DNA of 22,833 nt, taken from positions 1 through 22,833 of the forward strand of contig JBFKUL010000014.1 of the NCBI GenBank assembly GCA_041635755.1, written 5' to 3'. Made by a program: the position numbers and the translations under genes. The notes beneath the pieces were generated by a model. That model was given only the letters and a program-made list of their open reading frames with translations. It did not search any database and was not told the origin of the DNA. The stretch is from JBFKUL01 sp041635755. GTDB taxonomy: Bacteria > Pseudomonadota > Gammaproteobacteria > Burkholderiales > SG8-39. This document shows positions 1 through 7,021 of this stretch, in pieces. Position 1 is the stretch's first letter. Each line of letters opens with the position of its first letter.

Positions 1-143
1 GCCTTGCGCGCTTCCCACAGGTACTTGAGCAGCGCGCCGTCGCCGCAGCCGAGATCGAGCACGCTTGCGCCGGGCGCGACCCAGCGCGCGATCGCGGCGA
101 GATCGGGGCGCGCGGCAAACAGGGCGTGCTCGGCTTGCGTCAC
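1..143 (-). CDS. metW: MetW methionine biosynthesis methyltransferase-like protein (partial, N-terminal 47 codons)
   Basis: This is the start of a class I methyltransferase-fold protein that runs off the left edge of the window. The visible N-terminus has the SAM-binding motif I pattern VLDLGCGDGALLKYL at about residues 28-42, which is characteristic of MetW. The start is a GTG at 143-141, and it overlaps the metX stop codon (GTGA), so the two genes are probably translationally coupled. In proteobacteria metW commonly follows metX and is linked to homoserine acylation in methionine synthesis, although its exact reaction is poorly defined. Transcription should come from the metX promoter, so the metX leader RNA would control both genes. 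Identification is firm from motif and synteny. The rest of the protein is not visible. Confidence 0.88.
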   Translation of the reverse strand, partial: MTQAEHALFAARPDLAAIARWVAPGASVLDLGCGDGALLKYLWEARK

Positions 144-1276
144 AGGTCGATGTTCTCGAAGTAGGCGCGCAGCGCCGCGAAGTAGCGCGGGTCCTCCAGC
201 AGGAACGCGTCGTGCCCGCCCGGCGCGTCAAGCTCCAGATACGAGACGATGCGCCGGTTGTCGAGCAGCGCACGCACCATCGCGCGCGAGCGCGTCGGCG
301 CGAAGCGCCAGTCCGACTTGAAGGACACCACGAGGAATGCCGCCCTGGCGCGCTCGAGCGCCTTCGTCAGGTCGCCGCCGTAATCCGCCGCCGGGTCGAA
401 GTAATCGAGCGCCTTGGTGATCCGCAGGTACGTGTTGGCGTCGAAGTAGGTGGAGAACTTGTCGCCCTGGTGGCGCAGGTAGCTCTCGACCTCGAAGTCG
501 ATCTCGAAGTCGAAGCCGAGCGCCGCGCGACGCAGCTGGCGCCCGAACTTCCCCATCATTGCCTCGTCGGAGAGATAGGTGATGTGGCCGATCATGCGCG
601 CGATGCGCAGCCCCCGCACCGGCACCACGCCCTTGTCGTAATAGTGCCCGCCATGGAAGTCCGGGTCGGTGGTGATCGCCTGCCGAGCGACCTCGTTGAA
701 GGCGATGTTCTGCGCGGAGAGCTTGGGCGTGGACGCGATCACGAGCGAGTGGCGGATGCGCTCAGGGTAGGAGAGCGTCCACTGCACCGCCTGCATCGCG
801 CCAAGGCTTCCCCCCATCACGGCCGCAAAGCGCTCGATGCCGAGATGATCGGCGAGCCGCACTTGCGCCTCGACCCAGTCCTCTACCGTCACGACCGGGA
901 AGTCGCCGCCCCAGGGCTTGCCGGTCGCGGGATTGACGCTCATCGGTCCGGTCGAGCCGTGGCAGCCGCCAAGATTGTTCACGCCGACGACGAAGAAACG
1001 GTTGGTGTCGAGCGGCTTGCCCGGGCCGACCATGTTGTCCCACCAGCCGAGCTCGCTTTCCTGGCCGCGGTAGTAGCCGGCGACATGGTGCGACGCGTTT
1101 AGCGCGTGGCATACCAATACGGCGTTCGAGCGCGCCGCGTTGATCTCGCCGTAAGTCTCGTAGGCGAGCTCGAAACCGGGCAGGGTCGCGCCGCTGCGCA
1201 GCTTGAGCGGCTCGTCGAAGTGGGCCTTCTGCGCAATGACCGCGCCGACCGATCCGGGATCCTGGGGTGCGTTCAA
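140..1276 (-). CDS. metX: Homoserine O-acyltransferase MetX (acetyl or, more likely, succinyl form)
   Basis: The 378-residue alpha/beta hydrolase-fold acyltransferase activates homoserine by O-acylation, the first dedicated step of methionine synthesis in the cytoplasm. The nucleophile elbow GGSLGAMQ places Ser157. Asp322 (SDWRF) and His355 (GGHDAF) complete the expected triad. Conserved HALNASHHVAG and NNLGGCHGSTGP blocks lie near residues 57-110. Arg324, just after the catalytic Asp-Trp, resembles betaproteobacterial MetX proteins annotated as succinyltransferases, so the acyl donor may be succinyl-CoA. This is inference from memory of the family. The start is a TTG at 1276; no ATG or GTG is available in frame nearby, and family length supports it. 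The gene is preceded by a structured leader with a terminator and followed by metW with an overlapping stop and start. Confidence 0.95.
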   Translation of the reverse strand: MNAPQDPGSVGAVIAQKAHFDEPLKLRSGATLPGFELAYETYGEINAARSNAVLVCHALNASHHVAGYYRGQESELGWWDNMVGPGKPLDTNRFFVVGVNNLGGCHGSTGPMSVNPATGKPWGGDFPVVTVEDWVEAQVRLADHLGIERFAAVMGGSLGAMQAVQWTLSYPERIRHSLVIASTPKLSAQNIAFNEVARQAITTDPDFHGGHYYDKGVVPVRGLRIARMIGHITYLSDEAMMGKFGRQLRRAALGFDFEIDFEVESYLRHQGDKFSTYFDANTYLRITKALDYFDPAADYGGDLTKALERARAAFLVVSFKSDWRFAPTRSRAMVRALLDNRRIVSYLELDAPGGHDAFLLEDPRYFAALRAYFENIDL

Positions 1277-1295
1277 GGTTGGTCCGTGCCCGTAA

Positions 1296-1331
1296 GAAAC
1301 AAAAACCCGTTCAGCTTGCGCAGAAACGGGT
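1296..1331 (-). terminator. Intrinsic terminator inside the metX leader (attenuator)
   Basis: Read on the minus strand, ACCCGTT (1331-1325) pairs with AACGGGT (1311-1305) around a 13-nt loop, and the 3' arm runs into a T tract (1305-1301, then GTTTC). This is a standard Rho-independent terminator, but it lies about 25 nt upstream of the metX start codon and downstream of the only visible promoter. It is therefore placed to abort transcription before metX. The 12 nt at 1320-1309, which form most of its loop and the start of its 3' arm, are perfectly complementary to 1412-1401 in the upstream aptamer loop, giving an alternative antiterminator pairing. Confidence 0.75.
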
Positions 1332-1374
1332 CTCTGGGTTCCGGGAGGCGCTCCTCCCGTTCGCTGGCACTCGT

Positions 1375-1425
1375 CTCTTTAGCCGTATTTGTAATGCGCC
1401 CGCAAGCTGAACATCAAATCGGCGC
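1375..1425 (-). promoter_or_regulatory. Candidate SAM-II-like riboswitch aptamer upstream of metX
   Basis: On the minus strand a short stem GCGCC (1425-1421) / GGCGC (1400-1396) encloses a 20-nt loop that begins GATTT and ends TTGC. The stem is followed by ATTACAAAT, three bases, then GCTAAAGAG. As I recall the SAM-II (SAM-alpha) family, it has a stem with a loop GAUUU...UUGC, then an AUAAAU-type linker and GCUAAA, with the loop UUGC pairing to GC-(U)-AA as a pseudoknot around a bulged U. The same pseudoknot can form here: 1405-1402 with 1383-1379, bulged U at 1381. Position, spacing and the methionine gene downstream all fit. The second half of the pseudoknot (P2a) is not clearly conserved, so the class assignment is tentative. 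SAM-V or an unnamed relative are alternatives. Confidence 0.55.
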
Positions 1426-1431
1426 GCGCCG

Positions 1432-1437
1432 ATTATA
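1432..1437 (-). promoter_or_regulatory. -10 element of the metX-metW promoter
   Basis: The minus strand reads GGCTATAATCGGCG, with a perfect TATAAT hexamer at 1437-1432. I see no good -35 hexamer at 16-18 bp. Transcription would start about 6-8 nt downstream, near 1426-1424, which coincides with the 5' arm of the candidate aptamer stem. An 18-bp perfect palindrome, AATCGGCGCGCGCCGATT (1417-1434), overlaps the start region and part of the -10. Confidence 0.65.
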
Positions 1438-1492
1438 GCCCACCGGCGCAGTCGCGCTTCAGGTGCATGCTAGACTGCCGCGCGACCCTACG

Positions 1493-2356
1493 ATGAGCGT
1501 GCTGCGCCGTCTGCTGAGCGATTTCTGGCGCGCGCCGGCGAAGGCCCCGGCGAGCACGCCGGCGCCGGCGCCGGTCGGCGCGCCGCCCGACTCGCGCGTG
1601 CTCTTCCCCGAACTCGAGGCGCATGCGCGGGCGCCAATGGACCTGCACCTCAAGATTCTGTTCGGCGAGCTGCGGGTCGGAGCCGAGCGCTTCGAGGATC
1701 TGATGCAGCGGGCGATGCGCACCACCTCGATCAACGTGCCGCCGCTCAAGGCGGTGCGCCGCCGCGAGGCCGCACTGCACCTGATCGACTATTTCCGCTA
1801 CGCGCGCACGCTCGAGGGCCGCTGGGCCGAGTGCGGCGTGTTCGCGGGCACTACCTCGCTTGCGCTGTGCCTGGCGGCGCGCGCCGAGGCGCCCGGCTTC
1901 GACGGCGCCGGGCTGCATCTGGTCGACAGCTTTGAAGGGCTTTCCGCGCTGGGCGAGGAGGATCACCGCGCCGAGCGTCGCGCCGACGGCACGACGGTGC
2001 TCGTGCCGCCGCCCCCGTCGCCGGGCAATTTCGCCTTGCCGCTCGAGCGGGTGCGCGAGGCGCTGGCGGAGTTTCCGGGCGTCGCGTTCCACAAGGGATG
2101 GATCCCGCCGGTGCTCGCCGGGCTGCCCGAGGCACGCTGGTCGCTGGTCCACGTCGATGTCGATCTTTACGAGCCGACGCGTGCATGCCTCGAGTACTTC
2201 TATCCGCGCATGGTGACGGGCGGGGTGATCGTCTGCGACGATTACGGCACGCCCGCGTTTCCGGGCGCGCGCCGAGCGTGGCGCGAGTTCTGCGAAGACG
2301 CGCAGCTCGGCTTCGTCGCGCTGCCCACCGGGCAATCGGTGCTGGTCAAGAGGTGA
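1493..2356 (+). CDS. TylF/MycF-family (macrocin-type) O-methyltransferase-like protein
   Basis: The 287-residue protein resembles the TylF/MycF/NovP methyltransferases, SAM-dependent enzymes that methylate sugar or other hydroxyls. Visible signals are the SAM-binding region EGRWAECGVFAGTTS (about residues 109-123), HLVDSFEGLS (about 142-151), VHVDVDLYEPT near 220, and GGVIVCDDYG near 245, whose acidic pair matches the metal-binding Asp residues of this family. The N-terminal 40 residues are Ala/Pro-rich and low in complexity. ATG 1493 is chosen; a GTG at 1463 would add ten unremarkable residues, and neither has a clear ribosome-binding site. It is the only gene in this area on the plus strand and is divergent from metX. 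It ends 4 bp from the convergent CoA-transferase, with both TGA stops inside the palindrome TGAGCGCTCA. The substrate cannot be inferred. Confidence 0.82.
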   Translation: MSVLRRLLSDFWRAPAKAPASTPAPAPVGAPPDSRVLFPELEAHARAPMDLHLKILFGELRVGAERFEDLMQRAMRTTSINVPPLKAVRRREAALHLIDYFRYARTLEGRWAECGVFAGTTSLALCLAARAEAPGFDGAGLHLVDSFEGLSALGEEDHRAERRADGTTVLVPPPPSPGNFALPLERVREALAEFPGVAFHKGWIPPVLAGLPEARWSLVHVDVDLYEPTRACLEYFYPRMVTGGVIVCDDYGTPAFPGARRAWREFCEDAQLGFVALPTGQSVLVKR

Positions 2357-2360
2357 GCGC

Positions 2361-3557
2361 TCAGGGCGCTTTGGCCGCGCCGCTCGCGATCAGCGCCTCG
2401 ATGGCCTGATCGTCGAGGCCGGCCTCCCGCAGCACCTCGCGCGTGTGCTCGCCCAGGCGCGGCGCGTGGCGCCGGTACTCGGGCGCCGACTCGGACCATT
2501 CGGAGGGCACCTTCATCGCGACGATCGTGCCTTCGCTCGGGTGCTCGACCTCGGTGAAGTAATCGATCGCCGCCAGGTGCGGGTCGCGCACGATCTCCGA
2601 GAGGCTGTTCATGCGCTGCACCGGGATGTCGGCCTGCTCGAAGGCCTCGAGCCATTCCTCGGTGGTGCGCGAAGGCATCTCGTGGGCCACGATGGCGTAG
2701 TTGCGGTCGAAGTTCTTGGCACGCCCCTCGGGCGTGGCGAAGCGCTCCTCCTGCATCATCTCCGGCTTGCCGATCATCTTGAAGAACGCCTTCCAATGCT
2801 TGTCGTTGTAGATCAGCACGCAGACATAGCCGTCCTTGGTCTTGTAAGGATGGCGGTTGTGCGCCAGCATCCTCGCGTAGCCTGGCTCGCCGAGCTGCGG
2901 ACGGAAGGTGAATCCGCCCATGTGCTCGCCGAGCACGATCTGCAGCAGGCTCTCGAACATCGGCACGTCGACGCGCTGGCCCTTGCCGCTCTTCTCGCGC
3001 CAGTAGAGTGCCGCGCACACGGCATTGACCACGTTGAGCCCCACCGAGCGGTCGGCCATGGTCGCCGGCACGTAGCGCGGCGTGTGCGCGCCGGATTCCT
3101 TCAGCAGGAAAGGCATGCCGGCGGCGCCCTGGATCAGGTCGTCGTAGGCGGCCTTGGCGGCATAGGGGCCCTTCTGGCTGTAGCCGAAGGCCCCTACATA
3201 GAGGATTCTCGGATTCGCCGCGCGCACCTCTTCGTACGAAAGCTTGAGGCGCGCCATCGCCTGAGGCCGGATGTTGTAGACCAGCACGTCGGCATCGCGC
3301 GCGAGCGTGAGCAGCGCCTCGCGCCCCGCGGGGTTCTTCAGATCGAGCACGACGCTGCGCTTGTTGCGGTTGGCGTTCAGGAAAATGTGGCCCATGCCGC
3401 GCGAGCGGAACGGCCAGTTCCAGCGCATGATGTCGCCCTCGGGCGGTTCGATCTTGATCACATCGGCGCCGAAGTCGCCGAGGATCTGGGTGGCATATGG
3501 ACCCATCACCACCGTGGTGAGGTCGAGAACGCGTACACCCTGCAATGGTCCGCTCAT
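2361..3557 (-). CDS. CaiB/BaiF class III CoA-transferase
   Basis: The 398-residue protein matches family III CoA-transferases, which move CoA between carboxylic acids through an aspartyl-CoA thioester. The N-terminus LQGVRVLDLTTVVMGPYATQ, the block GDFGADVIKIEPPEGD (28-43) and NKRSVVLDLK (65-74) are typical. The catalytic Asp is probably Asp139 in AYDDLIQGAAG. Length is normal for the family, and substrates cannot be read from sequence. ATG 3557 is chosen because the family N-terminus starts there and because it overlaps the ptsI TGA (ATGA). This gene is therefore the last member of the gshB-EIIA-ptsH-ptsI transcript. A CoA-transferase is not a usual PTS partner, so the link may be simple read-through or a local acquisition. 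Confidence 0.9.
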   Translation of the reverse strand: MSGPLQGVRVLDLTTVVMGPYATQILGDFGADVIKIEPPEGDIMRWNWPFRSRGMGHIFLNANRNKRSVVLDLKNPAGREALLTLARDADVLVYNIRPQAMARLKLSYEEVRAANPRILYVGAFGYSQKGPYAAKAAYDDLIQGAAGMPFLLKESGAHTPRYVPATMADRSVGLNVVNAVCAALYWREKSGKGQRVDVPMFESLLQIVLGEHMGGFTFRPQLGEPGYARMLAHNRHPYKTKDGYVCVLIYNDKHWKAFFKMIGKPEMMQEERFATPEGRAKNFDRNYAIVAHEMPSRTTEEWLEAFEQADIPVQRMNSLSEIVRDPHLAAIDYFTEVEHPSEGTIVAMKVPSEWSESAPEYRRHAPRLGEHTREVLREAGLDDQAIEALIASGAAKAP

Positions 3558-5293
3558 GCGGGTGCTCCGCCGGCGTTGAGTTGATCGATCAGCTTGCGGA
3601 TGCGCGTCGGGTCGGCACTGCGCAGCAGCCGCGTCGCGAGCGGTCGGACTTGCGCCAGATCGGTCCCCAGGATGCGTTCCTTGATGGCCAGCAGTTGCGC
3701 CGGATGCATCGAGAAATTCCGCAGCCCGAAGCCGAGCAGCATCCGCGTCAGCCTGAGATCGCCCGCCATCTCGCCGCATACCGCAACCGGCACGCCGCCG
3801 CGCGCCGCGGTCTGAATGGTCCGCGCCACCAGCTGCAGCACGGCCGGATGCAATGGATCGTACAGGTGCGCCACGGCGTCGTCGGTGCGATCGATCGCCA
3901 GCGTGTACTGGATCAGGTCGTTGGTGCCGAGCGACAGGAAGTTGAGGCGCCGCATGATCATCTGCAGCGCGAGCGCCGCCGCCGGGATCTCGATCATGCC
4001 GCCGATCTCGATCGCGCGGTCGTAGCGGATCTTGCGCTCGTCGAGCTGGTGCTTCGCCTGCCGGATCAGCTGCAGCGACTGCTCGATCTCGTGCAGGTGC
4101 GCGAGCATCGGCAGCAAGATCCTCACACGCCCGAAGGCCGACGCGCGCAGAATCGCGCGCAGCTGCACCAGAAACATCTGCGGCTCGGCGAGGCAGAAGC
4201 GGATCGCGCGCAGGCCCATTGCCGGGTTGGGCATGGTGACGTCCTCGCCGGTGATCGCCTTGTCGGCGCCGACGTCAAGCGTGCGCAGCACCACCGGGCG
4301 CCGGCCCATCGCTTTGGCCACCTCGCGGTACGCTTCGAACTGCTCCTCCTCGGAGGGCAGGTCCTTGCGATTCATGAACAGGAACTCGGTGCGGAACAGG
4401 CCCACGCCCTCGGCGCCGGCCTCGAGCGCTTCGCCGATATCCTGCGGCAGCTCGATATTGGCGAACAGCTCGACAGACGTGCCGTCGCGGGTCGCCGCAG
4501 GGGTGCTCTTGAGGCCCCTCAGACGTTTGCGCTCGACCTCCAGCTGCGCCTGGCGCACCTGGTACTCGCCGAGCACCAGTGGATCGGGATTGACGATCAG
4601 CACCCCGCTCACGCCGTCGACGATCAGCAGCTCGTCTTCCTGAATCATGTGGCGCGCATGGTGCAGACCGACGATCGCCGGGATGCCAAGGCTGCGCGCC
4701 ACAATTGCGCTGTGCGAAGTGACGCCGCCGACGTCGGTGACGAAGCCACCGAACTGGTGGCGCTTGAACAACAGCATGTCGGCGGGGGACAGGTCGTGCG
4801 CCACCACGATCAGCTTCTGCTCGTCGGAGAGTTGCGCCTTGCCGGGGAGCTCGTTGCCCATCAGCGCCTTGAGGACGCGCTCGACCGCCTGCTGCACGTC
4901 GGCCTTGCGCTCGCGCAAATAGGCGTCCTCGATCTCCTCGAACTGGGCCACCAGGCGCTCCATTTCCTGCACCAGCGCCCACTCGGCGTTGCAGCGCCGC
5001 TCGGCGATCAGCGCGCGCGGCGCCTGCGCAAGCGAGGGGTCTTCCAGGATGGTGCGCTGCAGGTTGACGAACGCAGCGAACTCGGCCGGGGCGTCCGCCG
5101 CAATATTCGCCTCGAGCGCCGTGAGCTCGTCGCGCACGCGCGCCATGGCAGCGTCGAAGCGCGCTTCCTCGGCCTCCACCGATTCCTCCGGGATCTCGTA
5201 GTGCGCCACCTCGAGCCGCGCGCTCGAGACGAGGTGCGCTTGGCCGATCGTGATGCCGGCCGAGACGCTCGCCCCGTGCAGGACGAAATTCAT
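3554..5293 (-). CDS. ptsI: Phosphoenolpyruvate-protein phosphotransferase (PTS enzyme I)
   Basis: Enzyme I takes phosphate from phosphoenolpyruvate and passes it to HPr in the cytoplasm. The 579-residue length is close to the usual 575. The phosphorylated His is His194 in GGVTSHSAIVARSLGIPAIVG, and the PEP-binding C-terminal domain has LFRTEFLFMNR, LRTLDVGADK and the active-site Cys near residue 504 in VAVCGEMAGD. Start ATG 5293 overlaps the ptsH stop (ATGA), and the stop overlaps the start of the CoA-transferase gene. With only an EIIA of the mannose type nearby and no EIIB or EIIC permease, this looks like the incomplete, regulatory PTS common in betaproteobacteria rather than a sugar transporter. 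Confidence 0.97.
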   Translation of the reverse strand: MNFVLHGASVSAGITIGQAHLVSSARLEVAHYEIPEESVEAEEARFDAAMARVRDELTALEANIAADAPAEFAAFVNLQRTILEDPSLAQAPRALIAERRCNAEWALVQEMERLVAQFEEIEDAYLRERKADVQQAVERVLKALMGNELPGKAQLSDEQKLIVVAHDLSPADMLLFKRHQFGGFVTDVGGVTSHSAIVARSLGIPAIVGLHHARHMIQEDELLIVDGVSGVLIVNPDPLVLGEYQVRQAQLEVERKRLRGLKSTPAATRDGTSVELFANIELPQDIGEALEAGAEGVGLFRTEFLFMNRKDLPSEEEQFEAYREVAKAMGRRPVVLRTLDVGADKAITGEDVTMPNPAMGLRAIRFCLAEPQMFLVQLRAILRASAFGRVRILLPMLAHLHEIEQSLQLIRQAKHQLDERKIRYDRAIEIGGMIEIPAAALALQMIMRRLNFLSLGTNDLIQYTLAIDRTDDAVAHLYDPLHPAVLQLVARTIQTAARGGVPVAVCGEMAGDLRLTRMLLGFGLRNFSMHPAQLLAIKERILGTDLAQVRPLATRLLRSADPTRIRKLIDQLNAGGAPA

Positions 5294-5559
5294 TCGCCCT
5301 CGCCGAACTTGTCCGCGATCAGGTTCTGAATGGCGGCGAGCGCCACGTCGGCATCGCTGCCGTCGGCGTCGATGGTGACCGAGGCGCCTTTGCCCGCCGC
5401 AAGCATCATCACGCCCATGATGCTCTTCGCATTGACGCGTCGGCCGTTGCGCGTCAGCCAAACCTCGCTCTTGAAGCCGCTCGCGAGATGCGTGAGCTTG
5501 GCCGCGGCACGCGCATGCAGGCCGAGCTTGTTGACGATGGTCGCCTCAGCGCTTGCCAT
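5290..5559 (-). CDS. ptsH: Phosphocarrier protein HPr
   Basis: HPr relays phosphate from enzyme I to EIIA proteins. With ATG 5559 as the start the protein has 89 residues, and both key sites take their canonical numbers: His15 in NKLGLHARAA (the phosphocarrier) and Ser46 in NAKSIMGVMMLAA (the site used by HPr kinase in organisms that have it). An upstream in-frame ATG at 5574 would break that numbering and lengthen the overlap with the EIIA gene, so it is not preferred. The gene overlaps EIIA by 14 nt and ptsI by 4 nt, a tightly coupled three-gene PTS relay. Confidence 0.96.
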   Translation of the reverse strand: MASAEATIVNKLGLHARAAAKLTHLASGFKSEVWLTRNGRRVNAKSIMGVMMLAAGKGASVTIDADGSDADVALAAIQNLIADKFGEGE

Positions 5560-5953
5560 CGTGCCGCTCGGCATTCATGTGCACCATACCCTCGCTGCAC
5601 CCCGAAAGCGCCTTCTCGACGACCTTCGCGAGCGGCGCGTCACGGTAGGTCAACGCGCGTACCAGCATCGGCAGGCTCACGCCCGAGAGCCCCTCGACGT
5701 GGCCCTTCTCGAGCAGTTGCATGGCGATGTTGCCGGGGGTGGCGCCGTAGATGTCCGTAAGGACCAGCACGCCGCTGCCATCGTCGAGCTCGCGCACCAG
5801 AGCGCGCGCGAGCGGCAGGATCGCGTCCGGGTCGTCGTGCACCATGATGCCGATCTGGCGCACGCGCAGCGGGCGCTTGCCCAACACGTGGCTTGCAGAG
5901 TGGATCAACGCCTCGCCGAAGGCGCCGTGCGAGACGATCAGAATGCCGACCAT
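5546..5953 (-). CDS. PTS EIIA component, mannose/fructose type
   Basis: The 135-residue protein is a stand-alone EIIA of the mannose family. The N-terminus MVGILIVSHGAFGEAL carries the phosphorylated His at position 9, and the LTDIYGATPGNIA block near residues 65-77 is a family hallmark. It should accept phosphate from HPr, whose gene follows with a 14-nt overlap. There is no cognate EIIB, EIIC or EIID in the window, so the likely role is phosphorylation-dependent regulation rather than sugar uptake. In related Burkholderiales this gene sits between gshB and ptsH, as it does here. Confidence 0.94.
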   Translation of the reverse strand: MVGILIVSHGAFGEALIHSASHVLGKRPLRVRQIGIMVHDDPDAILPLARALVRELDDGSGVLVLTDIYGATPGNIAMQLLEKGHVEGLSGVSLPMLVRALTYRDAPLAKVVEKALSGCSEGMVHMNAERHDGKR

Positions 5954-5962
5954 GGTCCGCGC

Positions 5963-6919
5963 TCAGGCACGACGCGGCGCTGCGACGCGCGCCTCGAGCG
6001 CCTCGATGAACGCCTTGCCGCAGTCGAAGCCGGTCTGGTCCTCGATCTCGCGAAAGCAGGTCGGGCTGGTGACATTCACCTCGGTCAGCCAGTCGCCGAT
6101 CACGTCGAGCCCGACGAACAAGAGCCCGCGCGCGGCGAGCGTCGGGCCGATGGCTTCGGCGATCTCGCGGTCGCGCGCCGAGAGCGGCTGCGCCACGCCC
6201 TTGCCGCCGACCGCGAGATTGCCGCGCGTCTCGCCCTTTTTCGGGATGCGCGCGAGCACGTGCGGCACGGGCTTGCCTTCGATCACGATGACGCGCTTGT
6301 CGCCCTTGTCGATCTCGGGAATGAAGCGCTGCGCCATGACGCTCTTTGCACCGTGCTCGGCGAGCGTTTCGGCGATGACGTTGCGGTTCGGGTCGTCGCT
6401 CTTGACGCGGAAGATGCCCGCGCCGCCCATGCCGAGAAGCGGCTTGAGCACCGTGTCGCGGTGCTCGTCGATGAAAGCCTGCAGCTCGGCGATGTCGCGC
6501 GTCACGAGGGCAGGCACGCTCAGGTGCGCAAACTCGGCGATGGCGAATTTCTCGTTGTGGTCGCGCAGCGCCCGCGGCGCGTTGAACACGCATGCGCCCT
6601 GGCGCTCGGCTTCCTCGAGCAGCCAGGTGCTGGCGACATACTCCATGTCGAAGGGCGGATCCTTGCGCATCAGCACGGCGCCGAAGTCCTTCAGCTCGCG
6701 CGCCGCGGCGCCGTCGCGCCGATACCAGTCTTCGTCGTTGTCGGTGAGCGCGATGCGAGTGGCGCCCGCGCGCACGCGCCCGGTTTCCCACGAGAGGTCG
6801 GCCTGCTCGCATACATGCACCGCGTGACCGCGCTTCTGCGCGGCGCGCATCATCACGACCGTGGTGTCCTTGTAGGCCTTGATGTCCTCGAGCGGATCGA
6901 TGATGAAAAGCAGGTCCAT
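5963..6919 (-). CDS. gshB: Glutathione synthetase
   Basis: GshB joins gamma-glutamylcysteine and glycine with ATP, the second step of glutathione synthesis. The 318-residue length is normal. The N-terminus LLFIIDPLEDIKAYKDTT and the blocks VLMRKDPPFDMEYV (about 102-115), LKPLLGMGGAGIF (ATP-grasp, about 197-209) and GDWLTEVNVTSPT near 286 (metal and substrate contacts) identify it clearly. The end lies 9 nt before the EIIA gene, so they are probably co-transcribed. The gamma-glutamylcysteine synthetase gene gshA, often just upstream in relatives, is not here; the 102-bp gap upstream (6920-7021) shows nothing recognisable. Confidence 0.97.
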   Translation of the reverse strand: MDLLFIIDPLEDIKAYKDTTVVMMRAAQKRGHAVHVCEQADLSWETGRVRAGATRIALTDNDEDWYRRDGAAARELKDFGAVLMRKDPPFDMEYVASTWLLEEAERQGACVFNAPRALRDHNEKFAIAEFAHLSVPALVTRDIAELQAFIDEHRDTVLKPLLGMGGAGIFRVKSDDPNRNVIAETLAEHGAKSVMAQRFIPEIDKGDKRVIVIEGKPVPHVLARIPKKGETRGNLAVGGKGVAQPLSARDREIAEAIGPTLAARGLLFVGLDVIGDWLTEVNVTSPTCFREIEDQTGFDCGKAFIEALEARVAAPRRA

Positions 6920-7021
6920 GTCCGGCTGCGCGGTTGGGGGACGACGGTGCCGCTTCGTTCTCGGTTCGCGCCCCGGACGCGGCCCTGGCCGGTGGCGCGC
7001 GCGGAGCTCGCCGGGCGCCCG

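Noticed and set aside
1379..1414. Short reading frame MFSLRAHYKYG in the metX leader, as a possible leader peptide for translational attenuation.
   Set aside because: It has no Met codons beyond the start and no ribosome-binding site, and it coincides with the aptamer-like conserved segments, which explain the bases better.
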